DNA from: Bicyclus anynana
Lineage: Eukaryota > Arthropoda > Insecta > Lepidoptera > Nymphalidae
Direction: 5' to 3'
Length of the DNA stretch: 64,000 nucleotides
Assembly (NCBI RefSeq): GCF_947172395.1
Contig: NC_069085.1
Span: 7,162,112 to 7,226,111, forward strand
In this document: in pieces, positions 9,316-19,372 of the stretch
Layout of the letters: the number at the start of each line of letters is the position of its first letter
Numbering within the stretch: the stretch's first letter is position 1
The notes under the pieces: model-generated
Seen by the model: the letters and a program-made list of their open reading frames with translations, nothing else
What the model was told of the DNA's origin: nothing
The model's database searches: none
Program-made: the position numbers and the translations under genes

Positions 9316-9521
9316 ATTTAACACTGAAAGAATTTTTCAAATCGGACCTGTAGTGCCTGAGATTAGCGCGTTCAATCAATCAAACAAAGAAACAAACTCT
9401 TTATAATATTAGTATAGATTTAAGCTGTGTCGCAATAGCTATATGCAGGGCCGGACCGTCCATACGGCGAACGGAGCGGTCGCTCCAGGCGCCAAATCCT
9501 AGGGGGCGCCGAAATGGTAAA

Positions 9522-9561
9522 GACAAGATCGAAAAGAAAATTATTTCTTTTCGATCTTGTC
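9522..9561. repeat. Perfect hairpin, 18-bp arms
   Basis: GACAAGATCGAAAAGAAA at 9,522-9,539 is exactly complementary to 9,544-9,561. It sits at the junction between GC-rich sequence (AGGGGGCGCC) and the AAGTCGGTT element. Confidence 0.9.
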
Positions 9562-9738
9562 CTACCTTCTGATCAGTTCGAAGGCGGTACCAAGTTAGTG
9601 CTGTGTTAATTAAAGCCGTATCTGAAAGAAGTGTCTGAAAATCCAGTTAAAATCTTTATGATTTAAACGGCTTCAATCGAATCGAAATCGAACGGTCGAA
9701 TTGAGAAACCTCCTCCTTTTTTTGAAGTCGGTTAAAAA
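9560..9738. mobile_element. AAGTCGGTT-ended element, partial copy
   Basis: Contains CTACCTTCTGATCAGTTCGA plus AGGCGG and ends CCTCCTCCTTTTTTTGAAGT then CGGTTAAAAA. The same blocks occur in the composite element at 43,611-45,473 and at 52,545-52,727. Termini of the TTTTAACCGACTTC kind suggest a terminal-inverted-repeat DNA element; the superfamily is not assigned. Confidence 0.55.
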
Positions 9739-9960
9739 TGTATGACATTCCGATATACGTTAGGCTACGAACTTTTCAAACGTCCGTATTATATTATGTC
9801 AGGAGTAAACAGGAAAGGCGCCATAATTGGATCTCGCTCCATTCTAAAATTTACCTCGGGCCGGCGCTGGCTATATGGTTAAAGAGCCTGTTTAAAATCC
9901 AACAGTCTTGGCTTCGGGGAACTTTTTTCGTACCTATTCCTAACACAAACTTTAACAGGG

Positions 9961-10370
9961 CTTATCATCATCATCATCGTTATCAGCCGATGGACGTCCA
10001 CAGTTGGACATAGGCCTCTTGCATGGACTTCCAAACACAACGGTTTCGAGCCGCCAGCATCCACCGGCTCCCTGCAACCCACTTGATCCCCAGTCCATCT
10101 AGTGGGGGTCGACCAACATTGCGCTTTCCGGTGCGGCTTGCGGGGTCGCCTCTTCAGCACCATGGGACCCCATCATCCATCGGCTCTTGGATTTATGTGG
10201 CCTGCCCAGCCCATTGCTACTTCAACTTCGCGACTCGCTTAGCTATCTAAGTAACTTTGGCGCGTCTGCGGATCTCCTCATTTCTGAATCTATCACGCAG
10301 AGAAACTCCAAGAATAACGCCCGCTGAGTGACTTTGAGCCTTCTAATAAGACTATAATTAGCGATCTAAG
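9961..10370 (-). mobile_element. RTE-type LINE 3' end, 5'-truncated and frameshifted
   Basis: Minus-strand translation contains PTRWTGDQ and other pieces of the conserved RTE C-terminus (compare PTRWTDDI at 36,222 and NRxTDDIKRAAGIRW at 16,450). It ends with the block GCCGATGGACGTCCACAGTT and a (GAT)n tail at 9,961-9,985. The frame is broken by several small indels. Dead copy. Confidence 0.65.
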
Positions 10371-10408
10371 GAATAGGGAATATTAGTCCTGAATAAAAAT
10401 ATTGCATA

Positions 10409-10610
10409 CTAGTACTCGTCACGCGGTTTCATCCGCGTAGTTCTCGTTTCCGTTGAATTACGGAGATAAAATATAGCCTTATTATCAGAGATAGTGTAGA
10501 ATTCTAATGGTGAAAGAAATTTTCATATCAGTCCAGTAGTTTCTGAGCCTATTCAATGCAAATAAACTAACATACAATCAAATCTGTCCTATTTATAATA
10601 TTAGTAAAGA
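10409..10610 (-). mobile_element. Complete Helitron family A copy, diverged
   Basis: The minus-strand 5' TC is at 10,610-10,609 (preceded by A) and the 3' CTAG at 10,412-10,409 (followed by T). The internal stem ACGCGGTTTCATCCGCGTAG is kept. More diverged than the 3,263 copy. Confidence 0.75.
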
Positions 10611-11376
10611 TAATTATATTCAAATAAATAAAAAAGTAAAGAAAGGCGTTACTCAACATCGAATCACATACCAGTCTGAGCTCTTTAATGATCGAAAAAC
10701 AAGGCTTTAAACTAATACTAAGATATATAAAATGATAAAAGAAGGAATTCATTAAATGATCAGTTGGCCATTCCACATTTCCACATTGTATAAAAAAAAA
10801 ACAATTAATTTATTTACAGAAAACATATATAGAAATATTGTGATGGCTGTAAATAAATTAATTGGATGTTATTTAACCCTATATTATGTTACCCACTAGA
10901 GATTATATCTATGAGTGCCAATAGCCCAAAACACAAACTTTCGCATTTACAATCTTAGGTTTATTATTGGTGATTAATATCAATTTTGTGCTGATATTTT
11001 ATTATAAGTTACTACCACTAATTTTATTTTAATTCAAAAATAAAGTTGGTCATAATTACGAGTATACGAACTATTCTCTGTATTTTACCTTTGATAAACT
11101 TTACCTATTGTTCTACCATCAAATGAAGCGTAAATAACTAAATAGATGCGTGTAATTAACATATATTCTGATGTATAAACATGAGAGAGCATTCGTTTAA
11201 TTGTGTAGATTCATTGCACAACATTAGCTTACATTGCTCCTATTTATACTTGTTTAACGTTAAATTTGAGGTCGGTAAGTCCATAACTCGGATGAATAAC
11301 AATTAAATTGGCTAATCCAATGCTGTTTGTATTTGTGTTTCATTAATATGATAAAATAATCATGGACGAAAGCGAT
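10611..11376. other. AT-rich sequence, no feature seen
   Basis: A 69-codon minus frame at 10,567-10,776 is Phe/Ile/Tyr-rich and overlaps the Helitron, so it is taken as chance. Nothing else recognised. Confidence 0.4.
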
Positions 11377-11670
11377 ATGTGATAGCCCAGTGGATATGAC
11401 CTCTGCCTCCGATTCCGGAGGGTGTGGGTTCGAATCTGGTCCGGGGCATGTACCTCCAACTTTTTAGTTGTGTGCATTTAAAAAAAAAAAAAAAATCACG
11501 TATCTTAAACGGTGAATGAAAACATCGTGAGGGATCCTGCATACCTAAGAATGTTCTTAATTCTCTGCGTGTGTGAAGTCTGCGAATCCGCATTGGGCTA
11601 GCGTGGTGGACTATTTTCCTAACCCCTCTCATTCTGAGAGAAGACTCGAGCTCAGCGGTGAGCTGATAAC
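11377..11670 (+). mobile_element. tRNA-derived SINE (family 1), nearly full length
   Basis: The head reads GATAGCCCAGTGGATATGAC (A box) and GGGTTCGAATCTGG (B box), the internal RNA polymerase III promoter of a tRNA-derived SINE. The body follows (GCACCTCCAACTTTT-like, CTGCATACCTAAGAATGTTC, GCATTGGGCTAGCGTGGTGG, CTCAGCGGTGAGC). The (TGA)n tail is lost. An A-run at 11,481-11,495 expands the middle. Confidence 0.85.
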
Positions 11671-11716
11671 GAACGAATCATGGACGTTATTACAGAGTAA
11701 TCTTACTTATTTAATA

Positions 11717-11836
11717 CTAGCCGACGCGTCGTGGTTTCACTCACGTAGTTCCAATTACCGTAAGAATACGTGGATTAAATAAAGACTATGACACTCACAA
11801 ATAACATGGCTTTCTAGTGGTAGAATAAATTTTCAG
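11717..11836 (-). mobile_element. Helitron-like fragment (family D)
   Basis: The 3' end CTAG at 11,717-11,720 is next to a stem with GTGGTTTCACTCAC. The adjacent block ACACTCACAAATAACATGGC plus TTTCTAGTGG recurs at 39,690-39,760 and 46,795-46,865. The 5' end is missing. Confidence 0.5.
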
Positions 11837-11838
11837 GT

Positions 11839-12140
11839 TACAAGTTAGCCTTGACTACAATCTCACCTGATGGTAAGTGATGATACAATCTAAGGTGGAA
11901 GCGGGTTAATTTGTTCGGAGGAGGATGAAAATCCACACCCATTTCGGTTTCTACACGGCATCGTACCGGAACGCTAAATCGCTTGGCGGCACGTCTTTGC
12001 CGGTAGGGTGGTAACTAGCCACGGCTAAAGCGTCCAACCAGCCAGACTTGGACCAATTAAGAAAACCTCAATCGGTCCAGCCGTTGATCGAAGGACCTCC
12101 ATCTTGTAAAATTCACCGCGCATACTATTGCACCACGGAG
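11839..12140 (-). mobile_element. tRNA-derived SINE (family 2)
   Basis: The minus-strand head near 12,140 has CTCCGTGGTGCAATAGTATG and a degenerate B box (GGTCCTTCGATCAACGG). The body contains CCGGCAAAGACGTGCCGCCA and the 3' block ATCACTTACCATCAGGTGAG. This 3' end is also at 54,541-54,716 and, more diverged, at 2,284. The head resembles a tRNA but is not functional as one. Confidence 0.7.
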
Positions 12141-12154
12141 GATGAAAACCCGAA

Positions 12155-12272
12155 GTTTGTATCGCCAACGCTTCGAAAACTAGAAAAATGAATGGGAAAG
12201 ACATAGATATTTCTAGTTTTCGAAGCACTTGCGATCGTAGAAAGAGAATTGTCGTGCCACTTGGCTACGGGG
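12155..12272. mobile_element. Foldback MITE, left-truncated copy (family M)
   Basis: Arms around CTTCGAAAACTAGAAAAATG (12,170-12,190) and ATATTTCTAGTTTTCGAAGC (12,207-12,226). The right terminus reads GATCGTAGAAAGAGAATT ... CACTTGGCTACGGGG at 12,272. Full-length reference copy at 36,009-36,201; the outer left arm is missing here. Confidence 0.65.
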
Positions 12273-12978
12273 CTGGTTGGAAAAACATAAAAATGTTAAA
12301 TCTCCTAATGGAAATAGGGTGATAAAACTAATTCTGAATTCAGACTATTGTCCTATCCACTACTTATATAATATGTCCGTCTGTACAAAGCAAATTATAT
12401 TAAGCCAAGCATATTATATTCGCGTTGCAGTGGCTTTTGATGTTTTTCAAAAAGAATGTCTAACTAATTTCTGTAAAAACTAACCTTTTAGATAAAACGA
12501 AAACAAGTTTATTTTTATTATAAAGAGCAAGTCTGGCTTATAAATCCACAAAGCTACGGCCACAAAGCGTCGCATAATACGAAAAATAAGTAGACATTTT
12601 GTCGTAATGTGCACAAATATACAGAGGAATAAAACGCTCTATTGCCACAATAGGCTCAAACTCGAGATGTCTTCGCGATATCTATTCTTTGCCGGATTCT
12701 GACGAAGCGGAATGACAGCTCTTGGCTGTAACATTGAGAATGCTCGAAACATCCATGAGATTGCTGTCGCGTTTCAAGAGCCCTAGAGATATAGATGCGG
12801 CTAGGGGTGCTACTTTAAAAGATAAGGGCAGATTTCGCACGTAAAAATAAAAAAAAATATCCAAGTGAGGAACATTGTGTTTGTGGTCACACTCTTCCGT
12901 TACGGTTTGACCGATTTTAAATAATTTATTTTTTACTCGACTGCGGCGAAGCCAAAAGGAAAGGTGCGACGACGGTTC
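12273..12978. other. AT-rich sequence, no gene supported
   Basis: Two short frames (12,277-12,483 plus; 12,682-12,864 minus) lack recognisable domains and splice context. The stretch 12,700-12,830 is less AT-rich than its surroundings, but no exon boundaries are convincing. Confidence 0.4.
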
Positions 12979-13298
12979 TCATCATCATCATCATCATTAT
13001 CAACCCATATTCGGCTCACTGCTGAGCTCGAGTCTCCTCTCAGAATGAGAGAGGTTAGGCCAATAGTCCACCACGCTGGCCCAATGCGGATTGGCAGACT
13101 TCACACACGCAGAGAATTAAGAAAATTCTCTGGTATGCAGGTTTCCTCACGATGTTTTCCTTCACCGTTTGAGACACGTGATATTTAATTTCTTAAAATG
13201 CACACTACTGAAAAGTTGGAGGTGCATGCCCGGACCGGATTCGAACCCACACCCTCCGGAATCGGAGGCAGAGGTCATATCCACTGGGCTATCACGGC
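12979..13298 (-). mobile_element. tRNA-derived SINE (family 1), full-length reference copy
   Basis: Minus strand: head GCCGTGATAGCCCAGTGGAT (A box), B box GGTTCGAATCCGG, body with CTGCATACCAGAGAATTTTC and GCATTGGGCCAGCGTGGTGG, 3' block GAGCCGAATATGGGTTGATA, then a (ATG)n tail at 12,979-13,000. It has every part seen in the other copies, so it serves as the family reference in this window. Confidence 0.88.
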
Positions 13299-13856
13299 AC
13301 CTTGACCATTTTAGTAGGTACCTATGAATTTCTTGATTTCTATCTGAAATATTTTCGTGTTTCGTCCTTTTTAGGTCACTTTTTTACGTAGTTGGGTTAT
13401 AGGTGTTGAACTTTTCGTATAAATGCTATTATGCCTATTTATAGGTCGTATGAAATATTTACCGAGTCCACCCTCTTTTTTATCGTGACTTTTGCCTGGT
13501 AAAACACTGGAAGAAAAGACGATTTATTTAGTCACTATTCCTAGTAGTGTCAAGTTATTTACTTCAATAACTGATTCCTTTTGAAGGCGGATTATTATTA
13601 TTGATATACCAACTCGTAGTTAAACTTTACTCTCAAATGAAATGTTTAATTGAGCATATAAACATGCTAAATTAACCAATATTGTTTCGTTGATGTTTAC
13701 GTAGGTAAGGACTTAGACAGTTTATGGGAGGTATTATCATATTGACATTCAATCAACTATCATCAGAATGTTTCATAATTAAGTTTCTGGAAGGTTCAAA
13801 CCGCAAACAAAGGTTATAGGGAAATTCTCGTCGGCGTACATATATTTTATGTGGTA
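13299..13856. other. AT-rich sequence, no feature seen
   Basis: No ORF above background, RNA gene or repeat family recognised. Confidence 0.35.
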
Positions 13857-14112
13857 TTCTGTTTTAGGAGACTATATTAGTATTCTAAAACAGAACCGAA
13901 CGAACCTACAGTTCGTGCGCTGTAGGGTGGTGCGGGTGACACTTCGTTTCACTTTTGAAAGCTCTCTAAGGGCGTCTCCTATGAGACTCGGGCCTCGGCT
14001 CAGAGGGTCATTCGGGAGGGTTTAACCGTGACCTGAGTGATATGATACTACGTATTCTTAACGTTATAAGGCAACTGTCACCCGCAACATGCTACAGCGC
14101 ACGAACTGTAAA
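13857..14112. mobile_element. Inverted-repeat element (MITE-like)
   Basis: ACAGTTCGTGCGCTGTAG at 13,908-13,925, continuing to GGGTGACA, pairs with TGTCACCCGCAACATGCTAC ... GAACTGT at 14,076-14,110, about 34 bp with a few mismatches. A small hairpin TTCTGTTTTAG / CTAAAACAGAA (13,857-13,895) lies just outside the left arm. The interior is GC-richer and has no ORF. No family assigned. Confidence 0.5.
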
Positions 14113-14541
14113 ATCAGATAAAATAAAATAGTATTCTGAAGTTGGAACTTTTTATCTTACTTTATGAAAAATTATGCGTCATCGACCCTACGTACAAAGT
14201 AACGCACTTGATCTTGCATAATATACATAATTAATTAAATGAAGAGTCTCGAATACAAAGTATAATTAACATATTCTTTAAAATTATAATGTTTTATTTT
14301 GATTTTAAATATTCGACTTATAAATATAAAGTAATATATCTTTAATAGACTTCAACTAGATTCAAGAGCTTTTAACTTTTTATAAATGTTAACTTTTGCT
14401 CCTCAGAACAACGAAAGCTTGCACTACTATTTAATATTAACTTAAATTTCTTTATACCAAACACTTTCGCTTCTATGTGTGTTAATCTATAAATAAGAGT
14501 AAGCTGCGGTCTACTGAATCAGATTAGCTCTGAAAATTTAA
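14113..14541. other. AT-rich sequence, no feature seen
   Basis: No recognisable coding or repeat signal. Confidence 0.35.
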
Positions 14542-14756
14542 TCACACTAATATTATAAAGGCGAAAGTTTGTGTGTAAGTGTGTATGTTTGTTCCTCCTT
14601 TGCGCTGCGGCTACTGAAGCGATTTTGATTAGAAATAGATTTTACTCTGGATTAACACATAGGCTACTTTACTTTTCACCCCGGAAAAATCCATGGTTCC
14701 AGCGGGATTTGTAAAAAACTGAATTCCATGTGAACGAAGTTGCGGGCGTCCGCTAG
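14542..14756 (+). mobile_element. Complete Helitron family B copy
   Basis: TC at 14,542 preceded by A; CTAG at 14,753-14,756 followed by T. Contains the TTTTACTCTGGATTAACACA + TAGGCTACTTT module and the 3' stem ACGAAGTTGCGGGCGTCCGC. Confidence 0.8.
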
Positions 14757-15610
14757 TATTTATATAATTAGGGTTATTTATAGTTAGGGGTACAAAATTG
14801 TAACTAAAATGGGCTATCTCTAGTCCTTTTCATGCTCTACTAGTCTTCTAAATATTTTGATTTATACTTTAGAGCGACTTTTAGTGATTTTAACATGGAT
14901 TTTATTTTAGTTGAGTTAAACAAAATTTGTAAGGACTTATAAATAGAAAAATACAGTTTGAAGTTATTTGGCGTTTTTGGTGATAAATATGAAATAGATT
15001 TATGAAATCTGGTAAAAATCGAACACAATCGAGCATAACTCACTCTACAGAGATAGTACGTGGGTAATATAATTGTAATAAATATTCCCTCAGTGTTACT
15101 CGATCGTGGGTATACTGAAATGTAAGTCGAAGCTTGGCGAGCCGCCAGGAGGTTCCTGGCGCGCAGTCAGGACATTTTGATACCACTCGCTCTATCTACC
15201 GGCGAATCTACTTCAATTAAATCGATTTTCATGGATTTTCGCGGAAGCTTTTCGTTTGAAGTGAAATTTAGTTGCGCTTTTAAGATCGGATTCTGTGCAC
15301 AGTTCTTGATAGAGGAAGCGTCTGTTGGTGCCAAATATTAACTTAATTCATAATCCATCAATCAAAAATCTTGATATATTGTATTTGACTAGTACTTTTA
15401 CTTGGGATTTTTTTCTATTTTGATCGTTTGGAGTTAACTCTCAAAACTATGCTACGGGTAAATGTGTTAAAAACCTTAGGATTCAGGATAAATAGAAATC
15501 AATGGAATGGAATTAAAAAAATATGTCTAAAGTATCAGTTTAGTTTTGTGTGAAACTCTATTTGTACACACCTAATTTGTTTATTTAAAACACCTGCAGA
15601 AACCTTACAT
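14757..15610. other. AT-rich sequence with a small GC-rich hairpin
   Basis: The only notable item is CGCCAGGAGGTTCCTGGCG near 15,142, an 8-bp stem with a 3-nt loop. It is too short to assign. The minus frame 14,840-15,043 is Lys/Ser/Tyr-rich without a domain. Confidence 0.35.
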
Positions 15611-15780
15611 AGTGGACACTCGCGACTTCGTCCGCCCTTAGACCTCTTTAATTCAGCCCTATCGCAAAATCCGTTCTAAGTGGATGCCTACTAACTATAA
15701 ACTACCTCCCTGCCAAATTTCAGCTTTGTACATCATATGGTTTTCGAGATTTCGTGATGTATGACCTTTTGCATTTATAT
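15611..15780 (-). mobile_element. Helitron-like fragment (family C)
   Basis: Shares CCTCCCTGCCAAATTTCAGC + TTTGTACATCA and TTTTCGAGATTTCGTGATG with 50,609-50,765. Its left end has CACTCGCGACTTCGTCCGC, the same 3' stem as family B read on the minus strand. Confidence 0.55.
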
Positions 15781-16267
15781 GTTAACATGTAAATAATATA
15801 GTAAATACTTGAATAGGAAGAGAATACTAATTGAAGCTTTGCTTATAAATCAGTATTAATTAAATGAGTGCTTTGTTATTAGCTTTTGTGCTTAATGTAT
15901 AAGAACATCAAACGAAGCAATAAAAATATTTCTCAAGGAACATTTCTATAAACAAAACGGCTATTTTCATTGTTTGTATGTAGAGCAAAGTGGAATCGCT
16001 AAGCGGGTCTCCATTAGTTTTTATTGAGAGTTAGCGACCGACTCGAAGACTTGCCGACTTGTACTTTGAAACAATGTTCTCGTAACCAGCCCCCGGGAAA
16101 CTTTGTTTTTGAAAATTTCATATAATCACTAAGCTTCCTTAAATAAACGTCACCATCTGCTAAAATGAACATTTTAACACATTTGTTTAATATATTTGGC
16201 TGTAAAACTCAGTTGGTATATTTACTTTTATCGCCAAAATTCAAATACTAGAATGTCCAGTTAGGTA
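15781..16267. other. AT-rich sequence, no feature seen
   Basis: Nothing recognised on either strand. Confidence 0.35.
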
Positions 16268-16581
16268 TGTCCAATTTCGAGAAAGAGGTGAAACGTCGAA
16301 TTCAACTCGGCTGGGCTGCATTCGGGAAACTTCGCGACATCTTTTCGTCCGAAATTCCTTAGTGCCTGAAAACAAAAACAAAAGTGCTGGAATGGCGACC
16401 CCGCACTAGTAAGGGCAGTGTTGGCCGACCCCCCAACAGGTGAACTGACGACATCAAGCGAGCCGCAGGGATTCGCTGGATGCAGGTGGCTCAGTATCGT
16501 GATGTTTGGAAGTCCCTACAAAAGGTCTATGTCCTGCAGTGGACGTCCATCGGCTGATATGATGATGATAATGATGATGAA
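16268..16581 (+). mobile_element. RTE-type LINE, internally deleted 3' remnant
   Basis: Frame 1 begins EKEVKRRIQLGWAAFGKLRD, a conserved part of RTE ORF2 after the RT domain. It then jumps to RPRTSKGSVGRPPNR and TDDIKRAAGIRWMQVAQYRD, ending DVWKSLQKVYVLQWTSIG and a stop. Two in-frame stops and loss of the segment between the blocks show it is dead. The 3' end has CAGTGGACGTCCATCGGCTG and a (GAT)n tail. Confidence 0.75.
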
Positions 16582-16706
16582 TGTTTGAAGTGGATTCAAT
16601 AAACACAAAACGGTTTGCTTTAAACTTTGTTGATAAAATATTTTCCTGAGACGTGCTGTAAACTTGATCAACGTACCTCTATACCAGCCAATAGACGACA
16701 ATAGAA

Positions 16707-17033
16707 TCTATACTAATATTAAAAATCTGAAAGTAAGTCTGTCTGTCCGTCTCTCTATTACCTTTTCCCTAAACGACTGAACCGATCAAAATGAATTTTG
16801 GTATAATGGTAAATGGGGCCTTGTAGCAAAACATAGGGTACTTGACCCTAAAATAAAAATAGAAGGGTTATTTTAAAGTTACAGTTTTTAAAATTTGTTC
16901 ATGAATCATAAAAAAATATGAAATATAATGTAGGTAATTCAAGAATTTTTAAAATTCAACCCCTAAAGTGGTGAAATACACGTTGAAAGTTTACATTGTT
17001 TTCTACGCGGACGAAGTCGCGGGCGTCAGCTAG
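16707..17033 (+). mobile_element. Complete Helitron, longer family B relative
   Basis: TC at 16,707 preceded by A; CTAG at 17,030-17,033 followed by T. The 3' stem is CGCGGACGAAGTCGCGGGCG. The interior (GTTACAGTTTTTAAAATTTG, CACGTTGAAAGTTTACATTG) is shared with 49,651-50,101 but not with the short family B copies. Non-coding. Confidence 0.8.
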
Positions 17034-17055
17034 TAATTAATATAAAACAAACAAA

Positions 17056-17104
17056 ACGGTCGAATTGAGAAACCTCCTCCTTTTTTTTGAAGTCGGTTAA
17101 AAAC
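17056..17104. mobile_element. Terminal fragment of the AAGTCGGTT element
   Basis: CGGTCGAATTGAGAAACCTC then CTCC, a T-run and GAAGTCGGTTAAAAAC, nearly identical to 9,690-9,738. Only the terminus is present. Confidence 0.55.
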
Positions 17105-19256
17105 GATTACATATTCGTTATTTTTTCAATTATCAATCTAATGTTATCACACATCGGATAGATTTTAACTGAAATTAAAAAAAAACATATGCAACGCTGT
17201 CATCAGAGATACAAAAGCGGCAAATTGAGAACCACCATCGGAAGTCAATCAATAAAATGTCGCATAAGCTCTGGCGAGCATTTAGCAAGATTACAAGATT
17301 ACACTTCGGGCGGCGCGTCACTTACACGTCGATAATCCTTATCAATGTGCCCGGAGCTGCCATTAAACTGCCTAATGTAGTCACTGACTCCATCCTAAAC
17401 CTTCGCAGGTACATCTAAAGCCGTTTAATGACAATGTTCTCCGTTCATTAAGTGTAGGGTACGAGAGTATTTTGTCACATGTCAGTGAGATGCTAATTTG
17501 TTCACGGCATCCAATATAGGCCCGGCTGTGTCTCATACGCTTTTACGGCGGAGTATAAAGTGAATCGTTTATTTATGCTGAATATTTATACTTGCCATTG
17601 CCTTTTACCATATACGTTTGGAAATCTGCGGAAAAAATTTGAATGAAACCTGTTTGATTTATTACTTCTATTCATTAATCTTGTCATATAGAATGCATCT
17701 TCCTTCTTATGCCCTTCCTCCTCTTTTTACCTAACATTTTACCTTACATTGATGCAAATAAGCCCTAAGATATTTATTTTTAAGATGGAATGACAGTCAC
17801 TAATATTTCATAATTATTTCTTGTTCATCTTTCATTTATTAGAGTGTACTCGATCCAGTTCTTCTGGAATAATTAGATCACAAACTCAACTTTCTCCCCT
17901 AACAAATGCACTAAGGTAGTAGTAGTAGTAGTAGTAGGTATACGTCACGTACTGTAATACGTTCCAAATTCAAATTTAAAAATTGCAGGCGTGACTGGTT
18001 TGACTGATATTTTGCTTTCAAGGCGACATCCTAAACTCTGTTCATTAACTCAGTTCGAACGATTTTCGTCATATCATCACACGTCTGTGTGATGCTAATT
18101 TGTAGCAGTACAGACTCGAGCGTATCCCTAAACACGCTTTTGCGAACAAAATTAAAACTGCCTCGTATGCTTATGCAAATTCTTTATTTAAAGTTACAAT
18201 ATACTTGCACACGTTTGGGGAAACTAGGTCTTGCGCGGATATTTCACGCCACTTGACTTTCACACAAATGTACCAGTACAAAGCTTTTGACTGTTTATTT
18301 TGCTTTTTGCTTTATAGCACGCGATTGTTTAAAATATTTTCTTAACACATGTTTCAGTGATTTTGTATTGTGTAACAATGGAATTGTAAAACACGTTGTT
18401 TTTGTGTGAATTGAGTGAAATATTATATTTTCCCCTTCTTTCTCTGTTCAATAATGTTTTGAACCCATTCACACATTCGTATTTGTGAACAATCTAGTGT
18501 TTAAATTTAAAGTTAACTAACAATTTGTCACTTTCTAACATAAAAGGAGATAAAATTAAGAATTGTGTTTTCAAACTTCGAAATATACACGTGTGATTGA
18601 AAATTTCAACTATCACTAACTTTTTTTTTTTAAAGTAAACAATTTAAGAATATCCAGATCAAAAACCTAAAGTTTTCTGTTATATCTTGACAAGGAAGGA
18701 CCAAGGCTTGGCAACAATTGCAGCATGTTTATGTATGTACACACCAATAACCTCGAAACTTGGCGTAACCCTCGTCAATTCGTGGAGGCAGTTTAGACCT
18801 AAACACTTGCCCTTGTCTGTCAGTTTGACTTTATTAAACTTTTAGTGGAGTTTTTACTTGTAATAACAGTCTACGAAGATCAAAATAATTCTGTTAACGA
18901 TGAAATATTAAATCTATAGCTCATAATTAAGGTTATAGAATAAATAATTGTCTAAGATTTGAAAAGTTCGAGACTTTATCCTAAAATTAATTTCTCTTTA
19001 CCAATAGTTTCATTATCAGACATTAATGTGTCAGACATATTCCATCTGAAATGTCTTGTAGCAATTTTTTGAATCAGGTGGCAGGGCAGTTACGAACACT
19101 GAAATTTTGAGGAGATCTCACATGGGCGGCAGTTGTTAGAGGCATTATTATTGAAAGGTCAACTTTCCTAACAAAGTTCGGTTATGCCTGTCACGCCCGG
19201 GCTCACTCCAAACGATGAAGCGAAGGTGTCGCCTTTGACAGACACGTCATGGAGAA
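17105..19256. other. Single-copy-looking AT-rich sequence
   Basis: No ORF over 60 codons and no repeat family recognised. A (TAG)n run lies at 17,915-17,937. The stretch 17,270-17,470 is less AT-rich and could be conserved non-coding DNA, but there is nothing to show function. Confidence 0.35.
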
Positions 19257-19372
19257 CGTAATCATCATCATTTTAATGGCTCACTACAGCGCCAGGCCTC
19301 ACTGCTTATATGAAAGGGGAAATGGAGCTTCGCACCATGCTGGTTCAATGCAGATTAGCGGACTAAACAATA
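19257..19372 (-). mobile_element. Degenerate retroelement 3' end with (ATG)n tail
   Basis: ATCATCATCATTTTAATGGC followed by a block with GGAGCTTCGCACCATGCTGG and AATGCAGATTAGCGG resembles the tail region of RTE/SINE elements here, but is too diverged for a firm call. Confidence 0.35.

Larger units (their letters stand above)
3923..9418 (-). mobile_element. Helitron family A split by an LTR retrotransposon
   Basis: The two Helitron pieces are 3,923-4,010 and 9,311-9,418. On the minus strand the 5' terminus TCTATACT is at 9,418 (preceded by A) and the 3' CTAG is at 3,926-3,923 (followed by T). The halves join at ATAAATGGGCT / GGGCTATTTAACACTG, exactly the family A sequence with GGGCT duplicated. 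The intervening 5.3 kb is therefore a later insertion. Confidence 0.85.

Noticed and set aside
11380..11450. tRNA gene signals (A and B boxes) in SINE heads.
   Set aside because: The same head recurs with the same SINE body at 12,979, 33,142, 35,022 and 39,171. It is a SINE promoter, not a tRNA gene.
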